From Anthoceros angustus (taxonomy: Eukaryota > Streptophyta > Anthocerotopsida > Anthocerotales > Anthocerotaceae), in contig VJWM01000331.1 in NCBI GenBank assembly GCA_010909165.1, forward strand, positions 1-58,286: DNA of 58,286 nt. The letters run 5' to 3'. Of the stretch, positions 34,310 to 45,859 are shown in pieces (positions within the stretch are counted from its first letter, which is position 1; each line of letters starts with the position of its first letter). The notes beneath the pieces are model-generated. The model did not search any database, was not told the DNA's origin, and saw nothing but the letters and a program-made list of their open reading frames with translations. The translations under genes and the position numbers were made by a program.

Positions 34310-35095
34310 GTGCTTCCTTCACTTCCCGTGCCCTTGCACTCGAGGTCCTGATCCTTTGGGGCATGAAGGTTGAGTAGGCGCCGGCGCCCTCTCGCCTCCA
34401 TACCCACATCCCCCGCATCCGCCATGTCCTCTTTCTCGAGGACGAACCTGCTGCCCCGGTGCCATCTTGCTCTCACTTTGTGTGGTGGAGGGTTGAGGCC
34501 CAGCGCGGCCGGCCCCTGCACCTTCCTTGAATCTTATAAACCGGTCCGGAAGCTCTGGCGGCTCTTGGTACACATGACACAGGGCGGCCGGCTGCGCCCG
34601 GCCACATCCGGGTCATATTGCATGGTGAACCCTCACGGAAGGTCGAGTTAGAACATTGGGAAGGTCTCGGCATCTCTGATTCCTGCGCCCCGGATCTTTT
34701 TGCAGCTTGACCAAGCTGGTAAAGCCCCATCGTCCTCGTCGATGGGCCAAGCTCACTCTCCTCATGATCTTCTTCCATACCTTCCACCACATCACCAGTT
34801 TTGTATGAGGCTTGGGCTCGACGCATAGACATTTCCTCTTGTGGGCCCTCATAGTTGTGTAATCTTTTCGCACGCATGAGTGCCCCAACTAGTGGTGCCT
34901 CGGAAGATGGTAGTACAACATATCCACGTCTGACTCTCACATGTGAAGAAATGAGAAGGAATGTGGGCAATAGACTCACTGTCGCATGGAATCGCGGAAA
35001 TCTTCAACAAGGCCAGGACACTTCTTCCAATGAAACCCTTTCGTAAGAACAAGACTTGTACAAACGCGGATCTGAGAAACTTCCTCATCTTGGTA
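34310..35095 (-). pseudogene. X copy 2 minus-strand gene, distal part, split by gypsy insertion
   Basis: Frames match copy 1: EEDMADAGDVGMEAR (about 34400), TGDVVEGMEEDHEESELGPS (34760), RPQEEMSMRR-like (34840), LALLKISAIPCDSES (35000) and LRKGFIGRS-like (35040). The N-terminal part of the same gene lies on the far side of the gypsy element at 49516-50003. Function unknown, as for copy 1. Confidence 0.5.
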
Positions 35096-35289
35096 TGTGG
35101 AACGCATAAAGTTTGGGCAACTAGCAATGAGTTGAACGCTTTGCTTGCTCTTTGCTAGAAATGGTTTGGTGAAGACATGCAAGGAAATTTTTGCTCCTTT
35201 TGAGCGGAGTTGTAGGACCATGTCGGAAGGCAAGAGGATATGCAGGAAAAGAAACGGGTCAAAACGACCGGGTGAGGAGAAAAGGTAAC

Positions 35290-35550
35290 CTACATGAGTG
35301 GTAGGAGGTGTCCTACCACTGGGAGAAACTCCTACCATGGTAGACGAGGGTAGGAGAGATCCTACCGTGGGAGAATGACCACCAGTGTTTTGATCACCTA
35401 CCGGTGTAGGAATAGCTCCTACCATGGTAGGAGAGGGTAGGAAGGTATCCTACACGTGGGAGTAACTCCTACCGTGGTAGGAGAAAGGGAAACCTACCAT
35501 GGTAGGAGGATGTCCTACCACGGTGGGAGAGGTTTCTAAGGAAAGTAGCT
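35290..35550. repeat. array of TCCTACCATGGTAGGA-type palindromes in U3
   Basis: About ten perfect or broken copies of the 16-bp palindrome TCCTAC-CATGG-TAGGA (also with CGTGG centres) occur within 260 bp. Corresponding arrays lie at 44530-44750, 54745-54975 and, in the sister LTR, 5985-6130. Position upstream of TATA suggests protein-binding sites. Confidence 0.85.
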
Positions 35551-35574
35551 TATGTTTTAGGCAGGATAGGCTTG

Positions 35575-35584
35575 CTATATATAG
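35575..35584 (+). promoter_or_regulatory. first candidate TATA box of the gypsy-1 LTR
   Basis: CTATATATAG follows the palindrome array by 25-30 bases and is conserved at 44783 and 55018. A second box, TATAAAA, lies about 210 bases downstream (35786), conserved at 44994 and 55234. Either could drive the LTR-encoded cassette. Confidence 0.5.
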
Positions 35585-36659
35585 AGTCTTTTAGTGGACT
35601 AGATAAATAGGCCAAAATAGGTAATTAAGAAATTAGAGGCTAATTTTCAGTAATTAGAAAATAGGGAAATGGTATTTTAGTATAAGGAAATTAGGAAACT
35701 AACATCAACGGTGAGAAAGGGGCCACGTGGCACACATCCAAGGGCAGGATAGAATGGTAGTTACTTTTCTAACCCTTGGGTGACTTATAAAAGTGGTGCA
35801 GGTGCAGGAGGCCACAACTCGAAACTTGAAGGAGGCGGCCTCACAGAAGCGCGCCACCTCAAGCTTCCCAAGGCCCCCATACAGCGCGCACACACCCATG
35901 CTGCTGAGAGGAGGCAAGAGGGCGGAGGAGAAAAAAGCGGAGGGCCAAGAGGAGGGAGGAAGAAAAGAGAAGGGGAAGAAGGAGGTGCGGAAACACCTCC
36001 CAACTGCAGGAGGATAGGAGGGTGGGGCGTGGCAAGATTGCTAGGAAATTATGAAGGGCTCCCAAATTCGGGCAAGTGTAAGGTCCGTGAGGAACTTTGG
36101 AGGAGAATTGTTTCAAATCATCGAGTTGGTGCTTGGGAAGGCTAGGTGCAAGGCCAGGTGGCTTGGGCAAGGTGAAGAAGAAGGGCGTGAGCTCGAGGAG
36201 GTGGAAGTCGAGCAGGAGGAAATTGAGGAAGGAGAAGGAGAAGAAGGTTGGGGCGCAACCCAAAAGCTCGTGAGTGCCTAGGAGGTGGAGCGTGGCAGAT
36301 TGCTAGGAAACAGGGCTCCTAAATTCTGTGGCAGTAAGACCTGCAAGGGGACCAAGGTGTAAGGACTGCAGGAGGAGAGCAAGGGGCAAGGACCTTAGCT
36401 GTGAGCAAGAGCAAAGGAGGAGAAAGTGCAAGGATAGGAAGTGGCGCGCAGGAAGGAGGCATCACTCTTCAATTTCGCAAGTACTAACCAAGGAGGATGA
36501 GCCTACCATGACCAAGGGGCAAGGAGGGTAGCCAAGGAGCGTCCACCAAGGAGGTGGCGCGAGGCAAGAGGTCTAAGGCGGAGGATCAGACTGAGGTGGA
36601 AATTTTGACATGCCCTTATTACGTGCTATGCAGCCAGCTATCCTCTAGAGACCTTTGAC

Positions 36660-37420
36660 TTTCGACCTTGGGCAGCAGAGGAGAATATTCAGCTAGAGTG
36701 GGTGTATGGGCATTGGTCTTACACCAACCTTGAATTGATAGAGAGTGTTTTGCTAATCTGCAGACGGAAGAGAGGCCCGGATCGCGCGGACGGATCCACG
36801 GTGTTGGATTGTAAGGAGCATACGCTGGTATATGGCGTGCCGGATAGCGGAATCACGTTGATGGAAGGTGGAGGCAAGCGTGCATCAACGGGATCTTCCC
36901 AAGGGAGCCCTTACACTTATGCAAGGGGCATGAAGGCTAAGTCCAAGAACGGTTGGCAGACGGACCAAATCTTGGAGCCCAAGTGGAGATTGTTCACAAG
37001 AATTGTTTTGGGCTTGGTGAGCAATCCAAGGGTGTCATATTTCACTACCTTCCTCCATTTTCTATGGAAGATCACTCAAGGAGCGGATTGGGGCTCATCA
37101 TGTATGAAGCATACACCTACCACCGAGAAAGTTCGAAACCAGTCGGATGAAGAGATCAAGGCCTATCTTAGCACTTATCTAGTGCATTTGTGGGAAGTAG
37201 AGGGCTACTCACAAGTAAGGAGTTGGATGATTCCAAGCATCCCTTTAACATTGTGTACTTACCGAGAGGGACAGGAGTGCTTGGTGCTTTGCTAAAGGAG
37301 GTGCCAGCACCACCGACATTATTGCGGAAGGAATCCTCCGAAAGATAGGCCGGAGGATGTGCGGAGGACTTGCAAGGAGAAGTTGTAGGGGATTTGAAGT
37401 TTGGACCGCTGGAGGATGCG
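36660..37420 (+). pseudogene. LTR-encoded accessory ORF, first part, unknown
   Basis: Plus-strand frames read VYGHWSYTNLELIESVL, then (from LTR copies in better frame) CFANLQQTEEELA, HGRIHGVDRKEHTLYM, GITLMEGG, YARGMKAKSKNGW, LSTYLVHLWEVEGYSQVRSW and SWMIPSIPLTLCTYREG. The best continuous frame is 36702-37295 (197 codons). The opening (NLELIEE-FANL followed by RIHGVD) loosely resembles the start of the plant retroelement domain I know as PF20167, but this is tentative. The same segment is present in the 3' LTR (45860-46560) and, truncated, in the third LTR (55921-56330). Confidence 0.45.
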
Positions 37421-37429
37421 GAGATGGAA

Positions 37430-37600
37430 GGTAGGATAGATCCTACCATGGCGTGAATCCCGCTGCGAGGGTGGGAGGTGTTCCCCCAGTTTGGGACCCC
37501 TTCGTCCTCTCATGACAAGACCTACAGTGGCAGAATTAGTCCTACCACGGTAGGAAGTAGTCCTACTGGGAGCACCTCCTACCACGGTAGGAGGAAAGGA
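37430..37600. repeat. second palindrome cluster inside the LTR cassette
   Basis: GATCCTACCATGG, TCCTACCACGGTAGGA and CTCCTACCACGGTAGGAGG recur between the two coding parts. The cluster is matched at 46615-46775 in the 3' LTR. Confidence 0.7.
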
Positions 37601-37938
37601 AGTCACGGTTTGGAAGCTCCCAAGAGGAGATAAGAAGGCAACCGGCTGCTAGGTGGGCGGCGGATGGAGTCACGGTGGGAGGAGTTGCCCCACCAAGTGA
37701 TGAGCGGGAGCTCATCATAGGGAAGCAAGGGATGTAAGATCCCATGAGCAAGGCAAAGGCCTTGAGTCTCCCGGAGGTAAGAAAGGAGACTTGGACATGT
37801 TGGAGGAGATGCTGCGCATAGGGGAGATGTTCAAGGTAGATGTGGAGCCGCCAAGAGGAGAGTTGAATTCTTGAAGACGGAGGCGGAAGACAAGGACCTA
37901 CCAAGCAAGGGAAATTGCGGTAGGCGAGCGGAAACCCA

Positions 37939-39102
37939 GTGGCGGAGGATGTTATGAGGATGGAAGCTCAAGTGGAGCACTTGGAAAAGAGTCTTGAAAC
38001 AAGGCACAGGCAAACAATCATATTCGGAGAACAAGGCTCTTACCAAGCAATTGGCAGCTCGAGAGGAGAAGGTGGAGCAACTTGCTCACATGGTGCGCAC
38101 ATGGGAAAAGAAGGCGGAAGACAAGCAAGTCTGCTAATGGAGGAAAGGTCAAGAGAGCAATCTGCACAAATGAGGGCAGACAAAGGCAAGTAGGCGCACA
38201 TGAGCGGTCATAGCCACACAGTGTGAAGATTAGTGACATGGAAAAGGAGCTGGGAGAAATCACGGAGAATTGAAGGAAGAAGAGCTGGAAGAACGGACAC
38301 ATTTTGTCCAAAGATTGGAAATGGAACGAGAAGTCCAAAGAACGGAGAATGCACAACTCCCTAGGAGGATAGGGGAGTTGGAGGAAGAAATGGCAAAGGA
38401 GAAAGGCCGTCATGAGGTGGTGCAGCATATGTTGGCGGTGAGGGGAGAGATTTCGGTGATTATGCCCTGAGATTGATCCGCCAACGCAGAATGAGAGGAC
38501 GGAGAATGTGGCTCTCCATGTCAAGACCGGTGAGCTGGCCTTGAGCGAGATGCTTACAAAAGCAAGTGTGAGCATGGAGTATGGCTTGAGGATTACGAAG
38601 AATTGGAGATGGCACAACAACAACGATTTGCGCCCATCTTCACAACAAGGTGCTCAAGGCCACTAACGAGTTGTTGCGACTTGCTGAGAGGAGGATGTTG
38701 GGACCTCATGACGATGATAGGGAGGCCCTCATGCAAGTCCAACCGGAAGCCTTAGACTTGGAGAGTGTCCCAAGCAACAAGGGTGAAGAAACTTCGCACC
38801 AGGGAGAAGCAAGTGAAGCGGGAGAAGCTTCACAGGGGGAGAGAATCATCCCAGGAAGGGGTGAGGGAGAAGAAACGACCCCGGTAGGAACTCCTACCGT
38901 GGTAGGAGGAGTTCCTACCGTGGTAGGAGGGACTCCTACCGTGGTAGGAGAAGGTCCTACCATGGTAGGTCCGGAAGAAGCAGCGGATTCAAAGGCTGCT
39001 AGCATGGATTTGACAAGGGAGGCGAGTGGCCCTTGCAGGAAGAAGGAAGAGGGGTTGATCTTGAATGGAGCAAGAATCACAAGGAGAAGACCAACCTCCT
39101 AA
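37939..39102 (+). pseudogene. LTR-encoded coiled-coil protein with TPTVVGG repeats
   Basis: Plus-strand pieces give a long charged heptad region: MRMEAQVEHLEKSLETRHR, then REEKVEQLAHMVH, ERTHFVQRLEMEREVQR, RIGELEEEMAKEKGR and, after a break, HNKVLKATNELLRLAERRM. The last frame (38650-39102, 150 codons) is open. It carries three to four repeats TPTVVGG/VPTVVGG, encoded by the palindromes at 38880-38970, and ends at a stop at 39102. The pattern suggests an oligomeric structural protein; there is no enzymatic motif. The same gene is in the 3' LTR at 47120-48260. The breaks differ between the two LTRs, so a consensus of the copies is probably more open than either one. Confidence 0.5.
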
Positions 39103-39506
39103 CATGGGTGCAGGGGAGCACTTGCTCACAAGTGAGAGGAAGAGGAGAAGGCGAGGATGAGCCAGGCTAAGAGAGCCCGGCTATTTTATTGGAGGAAGGA
39201 ACTCAAGATAGGCATCAAGATAAGGAAGGGATTCATAAGAAGTCCTTAAATTAGCTTGAAGACATGGGGCAAGATGCCACTTGGGAAGACTTTTCTTTAG
39301 AGGAGGACAGCATTAATGCTTGTCGAGAGTGTGTTGACTAGCTAGATAGGAATGTTGGAGCCATTAAGGCTCACATAGGTGGAATTTGCTAGAATAGAAT
39401 TTTACCCAAGATGCTTGGATGTCGAACTTAAAGTCCGTGAGGATACACTAAAATAAGGAGTAAGGCGTGCCAGGAGGGCGCCTGTGGGAGGCTGTGAGGA
39501 CCTCCC

Positions 39507-39513
39507 TATAAAA
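39507..39513 (+). promoter_or_regulatory. core promoter TATA box for the gypsy-1 genomic RNA
   Basis: TATAAAAGGAGGGAGC, followed by a conserved GTGAAGTAAAATTATCG, lies about 830 bases before the LTR end. It is conserved at 48673-48679 in the 3' LTR. Its position after the accessory cassette puts that cassette in U3. Confidence 0.6.
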
Positions 39514-40341
39514 GGAGGGAGCTTGTGAAGTAAAATTATCGTCTTGCGCTCCCATCCTCCCGAGTCCTTCACTTTGTGCAGTGAATTTCGTGCAAGCCAA
39601 CGGTCTAGAGAGGAGAACGCGAGGCCGGTGTCTTTGCGGAGGGCTCGCAGTGCTTTGTGAATGGTTCTTTGAATTGTTTTGCTTTGAGTGTGTGGCGATG
39701 CTCAAGGAACTCTCGGCTTGAGGGTAGACTGGAAAGACTCCTGGAGGTTCTCGCGTGCAAACCACATAGCAACCGCCCAAGGAAGAACTCTAACTTTGAC
39801 GGACCCAGGCTGTGCCGTAAGGGCGAGTTGGAATTAATGAGCCAGAATTGGTGTTAGAGTAGGAGATTGTGGAGGAAGGAAGGGTAGATGAGTAGAGAAG
39901 AAGAGGGCGTTGTTGATTGAGAGAGTTGTGAGGAGGATTAGAGTGTAGGAAAACTAAGGCCGTGAGCCTAAGGGACGAATCCCAACTGCAAGTAAGAGGG
40001 CTCCCTGTGGAGAAGAGTGTCTTAGGAGTAGGGACGGTTGCGGTGTGGGTCAGGGGTCCCGGCGCCCGTGATAGACACCTGTCATAAGACGAACTGCAAT
40101 TGTGTGGTGTCGTTGTAGGTTGAGGTTTGGTGAGTTTACGGCAGACGGCGTAGCTGCTGTAGAGGAGCGTGAGAGGGCGCCTTGCTTGTTTAGAATGAGG
40201 TAGTGTGTAGCTGCAGTAGTGACGGATTTCTCAAGATTCACCTCCCAAGTCTCATGGGACGAAACCCAACGTCGAAAACAGGGATAAGTGTGGCCGCTAG
40301 AGGGGAATCTCGGAGTGCCCCGGGTTTTCCTCCCACATTTT

Positions 40342-40360
40342 TGGCGCCGTTCGGGACTTG
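40342..40360 (+). other. primer-binding site of gypsy-1 (tRNA-Asp-like)
   Basis: TGGCGCCGTTCGGGACTTG begins four bases after the LTR end TCCCACA. It fits TGGCGCCGTTGCCGGGG for tRNA-Asp with a short deletion. Confidence 0.8.
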
Positions 40361-40595
40361 TGGTGACAATTGAAATTTTGAGATTTTCGTTGCTAGCTTG
40401 CGATGAGCTGAGAAGATCTTGTAAGGAGGTGGAGCGGGGTCTAGGAAGAGGCCTACACGTCCTGGAACCTGCGTTGTGAAGGAGGAGCTCCACGCCTCCC
40501 GAATGGTGTGATTTTGTGTTCCAGCAAGAATGGCGCATGGCGGTTGGCTGATTTTTCTTTAACAACCGTGTTTTGGAGGCTATGAGGATGCTTGC

Positions 40596-42240
40596 AGATG
40601 TCTAGCAGAGGGAGAGGAGAAAACCATAGGAGGTCACCCCACTTCGCAAGAGATCTAAGAGCTGCAAGAAGAAATCAATGGAGGGAGGAAAACGCAGGTG
40701 GTTGCACGCTCCGGGAGGAGGAAGAGCTAAGGGCGCTTGAGGAGGAGGCCGTTTTGCCCTTGCCTACAAGGGGAGCCAAGTGATCCAGAAAACGCTCGAG
40801 AAGGGGACGCCGAAATCACCCAAAGGAGGTGGTTGAAGGAGTTGGTATGTGAAGAGGAAAGCGAGGAAGCACCTTCGAGCACGATTCAAGTTCAGCTACC
40901 AGCACGGGCCTTCTCAACGCTGGACCTTCGAGTGGTGGATCTAGCTCAACTCCAAACAAAAGTGAAGAAGGTGGGGTGAGCGGTGGGGAATTTCAGGCGT
41001 GGTCTGAAGATCTTGCGGAGCGCCTTGATAGAATCACCAGCTCACAATCTTGGGACGCACACCTAGGGAGACACCATCCCACAACCGTCCCCAATCTTTT
41101 GTGCAGACACCCTTCTGCGAGAACTTTGGTTGGAGAATTTACTGCAGGAGAGGAAGGGAGTGAGTTCGCCTAGCTCATCCGGACCAAGCAACATGAGTGG
41201 AACAGGAGTAGGAGGGGATTTGCTGTTTGGATAGTTGTGTGTTGAGGGGTGTAGCTTGCGTCTAGTCGGGAGGAGGAAGTAATTTCGTAGGAGTTGAGAG
41301 GAGATCACCCCGCCTTTGTCTGCAAGGGATTTGTGAATGGAGAAATCATGTGTGTGAAGAAAGCTTAGTTGCTGCTGCAAAGGAAGAAGGAGGAGAGAGC
41401 TCTTGGAGGAAGCTACATGTGCTAACATCTTCAAGGGTTCCGTTGAGGAAGAAGAGGTAGTTGTCTAAGAGCAAGAGGAGGTTGTGCTCACGGACAGCGA
41501 GGAAGGAGGTTGTTGCCGAGGAGTTGCGATCAAGGGTGAGGGTCAAGAATCCGAGCGTTAATAATTTCAAGGTACATCTTCCGCTTCTTGCAAGAGGAGG
41601 ACTTTTTTGGCGTGGATTGTTGAGCTCTTCTAGCTCGAGTTGGTCGTCGTAAGAGGAGGAAGGCAAGAGGGTGAGATTTGGCAAGGAGAAGTTGGGGTAC
41701 GAGATCTAATGGGTGAGCTTTGCAAGGTCTTGATTACGCCCATCTTGCTGCCCTTTCAACCTTGCTTGTTAAGAGGAGAGGCGCTTGTGTGCCCAAGTCT
41801 GTATAGTACATCCCGCAGGCAGCATTTGTTCGCCGTGTGGAATTCTTGGGAGGTGTGCCCACGCTTTTGACGCCTCAACCATGAGTGGAGGAAGTGGAGG
41901 TGGTGGAAGTCGGTCACACCCCACCAGCAATATGTGAGATTTGGGAGAAGAAACGAGGTGAAGATGAGGCTTTTGTGCAAACTTTTGAACATGTGACTCA
42001 TGCGAATTTGGAAGTCTCAGTGGATTGTCTCCAAATTTTCCTAGAGTACTTCGAGGTCATGCCCGGTATAGTCACACGTGGGGCTGCATCACCATTGGAT
42101 TGGGATGATTTGAGAGCTGTATCTTTGAACCGGTTTTGTGGCTTAAGCTATGCACATCACACGTTGGTCCGGTTGAGGACTCTCAAGGAAGAGGAGGGAG
42201 TCTTTGTATGATTACATAGAGGAGAGAGTACCACGGCCAC
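40596..42240 (+). pseudogene. gag: gypsy-1 gag, degraded, with internal insertion
   Basis: The start region reads SSRGRGENHRRSPHFARDLR, followed by REEEELRALEEEAVLP. FQAWSEDLAERLDRITSS-type sequence lies at 40985-41040 and matches gypsy-0 (EFQVWSEDLAASLDRI). SGPSNMSGTG (41190) and MSGGSGGGGS (41881) are adjacent in gypsy-0 but about 680 bases apart here, so extra sequence lies between. The Gag core follows: EAFVQTFEHVTHANLEVS (41965), LDWDDLRAVSLNRFCGLSYA (42100) and HHTLVRLRTLKEEE. Stops and frame changes are frequent. No zinc knuckle was recognised after 42240. Confidence 0.7.
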
Positions 42241-43379
42241 CAAGGATGTAGCCTTCTGCAAAAGCAAGGCCTATGGTATGACCTTTCTTGATAAAAGTTG
42301 GGAAAAGGTAGGAAGGAGTTAGAGGAACACATGTAGATCCATGTGCCATAGAAAAATTAGAGCTAGAATGTGGTAAGGTGGTGAAGATTTCTAAGTGTAG
42401 AGGAGATGGTAGAGTTTAAGAAGGTGCAGGAAGAGCATGAGAATGCAGTTTCATTTTTCGATCGGAGAGCGACTTGAGGCCACGGATGACCGATTTTCCG
42501 ACGAGGAGTTGGTTGCCACGGCCTGGGTTGAAGGGGAGGACGTGAGCATGTTGTAGACGGCCTAAGGATTGATCAGCAAGCCTTGCTGCCAGAGAGGTCA
42601 AATGAGCAAGAAGGGAGCGCGTTGTGAAAGGCGCAGGACAACTGGAAACCGAGGGGATAAAAGGGCGCCAGTATGGGCGCGAGGAGGAGGCTGGAATGCT
42701 CCTCAAGGGTGAGCAGCAAGGAGGGCTGCAAGTGGAGGCCAGCCGTTGGCAAAGAAAGAAGCGGATATGGGAGCGTCGGTCAAGCAAAGAAAAGGCGCCC
42801 CCACTTGGCGGTCAAGCCAGGCGCCATGGGGCCGGAGGAGAGGCCCTAGGGAGGTAGGTGCGCCAGAGGGCGAGGAAGGAGATGCATCCCATGAGAAGCT
42901 TGAGCAAAAACGGCAGGAGAAGAAAATGGCAGATTCATGGGAAATCACTCATGAGGTGGCCATGGGGGTGCAAACAGGCGAGGAGGTCGCCATGGGAGCA
43001 CGAGCTGGACCTGGACACGAGGCTAGACCAGCAGGAATGGAAGAAATCCGAACGTTGTTGGAGGAGGAGCATGCAAACGGGCTGCAGGCTCAAAAACTTG
43101 CAGCATGGACAAAGCGGGGAGAAACTGGATTTGTGGATGGAACAACGCCGTCAGGGCTGCTGGTGGGCAAGCAGGAGGCGACGTGGTATGCGTGGAAGGA
43201 GGAGATTAGAACGTGAAGGACTCCCATGTCCATGTTATTGAATGGTGAGGTATGAAATTTCTTGGAGCACGGAATCATGTTGGATAGTTTGTCTAGGGAA
43301 GGGCGTGCTGTCTTTCTCCCGAGCTGTGCCTTGTCTAAGAGATGGGGTCTTGTACAAGCTTGGTGGATGAGAAGATTGA
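42241..43379 (+). other. gypsy-1 interior where pol should begin; GA-rich, unassigned
   Basis: A purine-rich stretch holding an open plus-strand frame (42746-43216, 156 codons) rich in Lys, Glu and Arg, such as KQRKGAPTWRSSQAPWGRRR. No protease, reverse transcriptase or RNase H motif was found on either strand. It appears to replace them. Confidence 0.45.
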
Positions 43380-44310
43380 CGTTGTTTGGAAATTAGAAGC
43401 TTCTTTGGTCACGCTTTGCATGCGTAAGAGGTTGGAGGCCATTATTCGACGCAAATCACGGTGAAGAAGGTCTTGGATGCGCCATGGGCTACAATGCAGA
43501 GATGTGTGGGAATTTATTAGGAGGTGTGATGCGTGTCGAGGGTTGAGGCCCACTTTGTCAACAGTGGCCTCACCTACATACTACCTTTGGCACCATTTGA
43601 AGTGGGATAGATTTTGTAGGTCCAATCAAGCCACCCACACAATGGACAAGGAAGCAATATATCCTGGCTACCAGAAAGATGGTGGAGGTCAAGCAACAAG
43701 AAGGACGACGAGCGAAGTCTCTTTGAGAACATTATAAGAGGTATGGATGTCCTTTTGAGTTGGTCAGATGAGAACTCATTTCCTCAACTCGGTGGGAGAC
43801 TCTTACTTCAACATTCGGATCGAAGACAACCTTACAATCCCAAAGCGAATGGTTTGACGGAAACGAATGGGTGTACAATCTTGACCAAGGTAAGACTACA
43901 TGTATTGGGACACTAAGCTACATTCAGGCTATGGCTTTGAGAGGCAGAAGGTGACAAGAAGACCCTTATTATTATGGCATGTCTCCGTGATGGAGAATTT
44001 GAAGTACCATAGAATCATGGAGGATGGATGGGAAGATAGCCTAGCTAGACTAGAGTCTTCATAGAGCATGAGGAGCAGGAAGATGCTTTGAAACTCTTTG
44101 GAGCTTAGAAAGGATAGGCATGATGGGAAGTTGAGGAAAGAAGCTATCATGGGATTTGTTCTTCTATATGAGATATGGACTTGAAGCTTATTGAGATGGA
44201 TGGGACCTACGAGGTGGTGGCGTTTGAGAATGGATCCACACCGTGAGGGGATGGGATGCCAACTAGAGTGAATGGGTGGAAGGTTAAGTACCTTCACAGA
44301 AGCTCAGTTT
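43380..44310 (+). pseudogene. gypsy-1 integrase and pol C-terminus, frameshifted
   Basis: Pieces in order: TVKKVLDAPWATMQRDVWEF (43445-43510), then FIRRCDACRGLRPTLSTV with the Cys pair of the zinc-binding region. FVGPIKPP-like and THTMDKEAIY mark the first catalytic Asp area. NPKANGLTETNG (43832-43870) is the usual QANGQAE-type motif with the catalytic Glu replaced or shifted. LRKEAIMGFVLLYEI and VNGWKVKYLH (44270-44300) match the end of Ty3/gypsy pol, where WDGPYEV and VNG-x-x-VK-x-Y usually occur. Internal deletions are clear; it cannot encode an active enzyme as read. Confidence 0.75.
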
Positions 44311-44320
44311 GCGAGGGCAA

Positions 44321-44333
44321 CGTGAGAGGAGTA
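44321..44333 (+). other. polypurine tract of gypsy-1
   Basis: CGTGAGAGGAGTA immediately precedes the 3' LTR start TGTGGG. A similar GATGAGGGGAGTA precedes the third LTR copy at 54536, whereas the 5' LTR is preceded by target DNA instead. Confidence 0.6.
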
Positions 44334-45859
44334 TGTGGGAAAAGTTTGGGCAACAAGCTTAAATGAGTTGTTTTGAGCCCACTCTTTTACTAGAAATGGT
44401 TTGGTGAAGACATGCAAGGAAATTTTGCTCCTTTGAGCGGAGTTGTAGGACCATGTCGGGAAGGCAAGAGGATATCAGGAAAAGAAACGGGTCAAAACGA
44501 CCTTGGTGAGGAGAAAAGGTAACCTACATGAGTGGTAGGGTGTCCTGTAGGAGAAACTCCTACCATGGTGACGAGGGTAGGAGATCCTACCACCGTGGGA
44601 GAATGACCACAGTGTTTTGATCACCTACCAGGTAGGGTGCCTACCATGGTAGGAGGTAGGAAGGTATCCTACCGGAGTAACTCCCGTGGTAGGAGAAAAG
44701 GAAAAGCTACCATGGTAGGAGGATGTCCTACCACGTGGGAGGTAGGTTCTAAGGAAGTAGCTTATGTTTTAGGATAGGCTTGCTATATATAGGGTCTTTT
44801 AGTGGACTAGATAAATAGGCCAAAATAGGTAATTAAGAAATTAGAGGCTAATTTTCATTAGAAATTAGAAAATAGGGGTGGTATTTTAGTATAAGGAATT
44901 AGGAAACTAACATCAATGGTGAGAAAAGGGGCCACGTGGCACACATCCAAGGCAGGATAGAATGGTAGTTACTTTTCTAACCCTTGGGTGACTTATAAAA
45001 GTGGTCGGTGCCCAGGAGGCCATCAAACTTGAAGGAGGCGGCCTCCACGGCAGGGGCGCCGCCACACCTCAAGCTGCCCAAGGCCCCCAGCCCGCACACA
45101 CGCCCTGCTGCTGAGGAGGAAGGTTGGGCAAGGAGGAGAAAAGGCGCGCGCCAAGAGGAGGTGAGGAAGAAGAGAAGGGGAAGAAGAGGTTGGGGCAAAA
45201 ACACTTCCAAGCTCGGAGGTAGGAGGGTGGAGCGTGGCAAGATTGCTAGGAAATTTGAAGGAAGGGCTCCCAAATTGAGCAAGTGTAAGGTCCGTGAGGA
45301 ATTTTGGAGAATTTCTTTTCAAATCATAGAGGGGTTGGTGTGGGAGGCTAGGTGCAAGGCCAGGTGGCTTGGAGGAGAAGCGTGACCAGGAGGGTGAGCG
45401 CAAGAGAAAGAGAGGAAATTGAGGAAGAGAAGGGAGAAGGTTGGGGCGCAACACTTGCAAGCTCGTGAGGTGCCTAGGAGGTGGAGCATGGCAAGATTGC
45501 TGCTGGAAGGGCTCCAAGTGGCTAAGTCCAAGTGAGCCTGCAGGAAAAGCCAAGGTGTAAGGGCTGCAGGAGAGCAGGGCAAGGACCTTTGAGCTGTGAG
45601 CAAGAGCAAATCAGAGGAGGAGAAAAGGATAGGAAGGTATTGACATGCATCACTTTTCTTCAAAAGTACTGCAAGGAGACCAAGCTACCATGACCAAGGG
45701 CAAGAGGTAGCAGACTCACCAAGGGAGGTGGCGAGGAGAGAGGTCTAAGGCAGATCGACTGAGGTGGAAATTTGACATGCCCTTATTACGTGCTATGCAC
45801 ATCCTCTAGAGACCTTGAATTCGACCTTGGGCAGCAGAGGAGAATATTGCTAGAGTGGG

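Larger units (their letters stand above)
35096..40337 (+). repeat. 5' LTR of gypsy-1, 5.24 kb
   Basis: It starts TGTGGAACGC and ends TCCCACA. Order: palindrome array (35300-35550), TATA boxes at 35575 and 35784, GA-rich part (35880-36560), accessory coding cassette (36660-39100) with further palindromes (37430-37600, 38880-38970), core promoter TATAAAA at 39507, and about 0.8 kb of R/U5. A 5-kb LTR is unusual but known in the Ogre/Tat group. Confidence 0.85.

Noticed and set aside
35290-35550. CRISPR-like array of short repeats
   Set aside because: Repeats are palindromes without regular spacers, in an LTR of a plant genome, and no cas-type gene is present.
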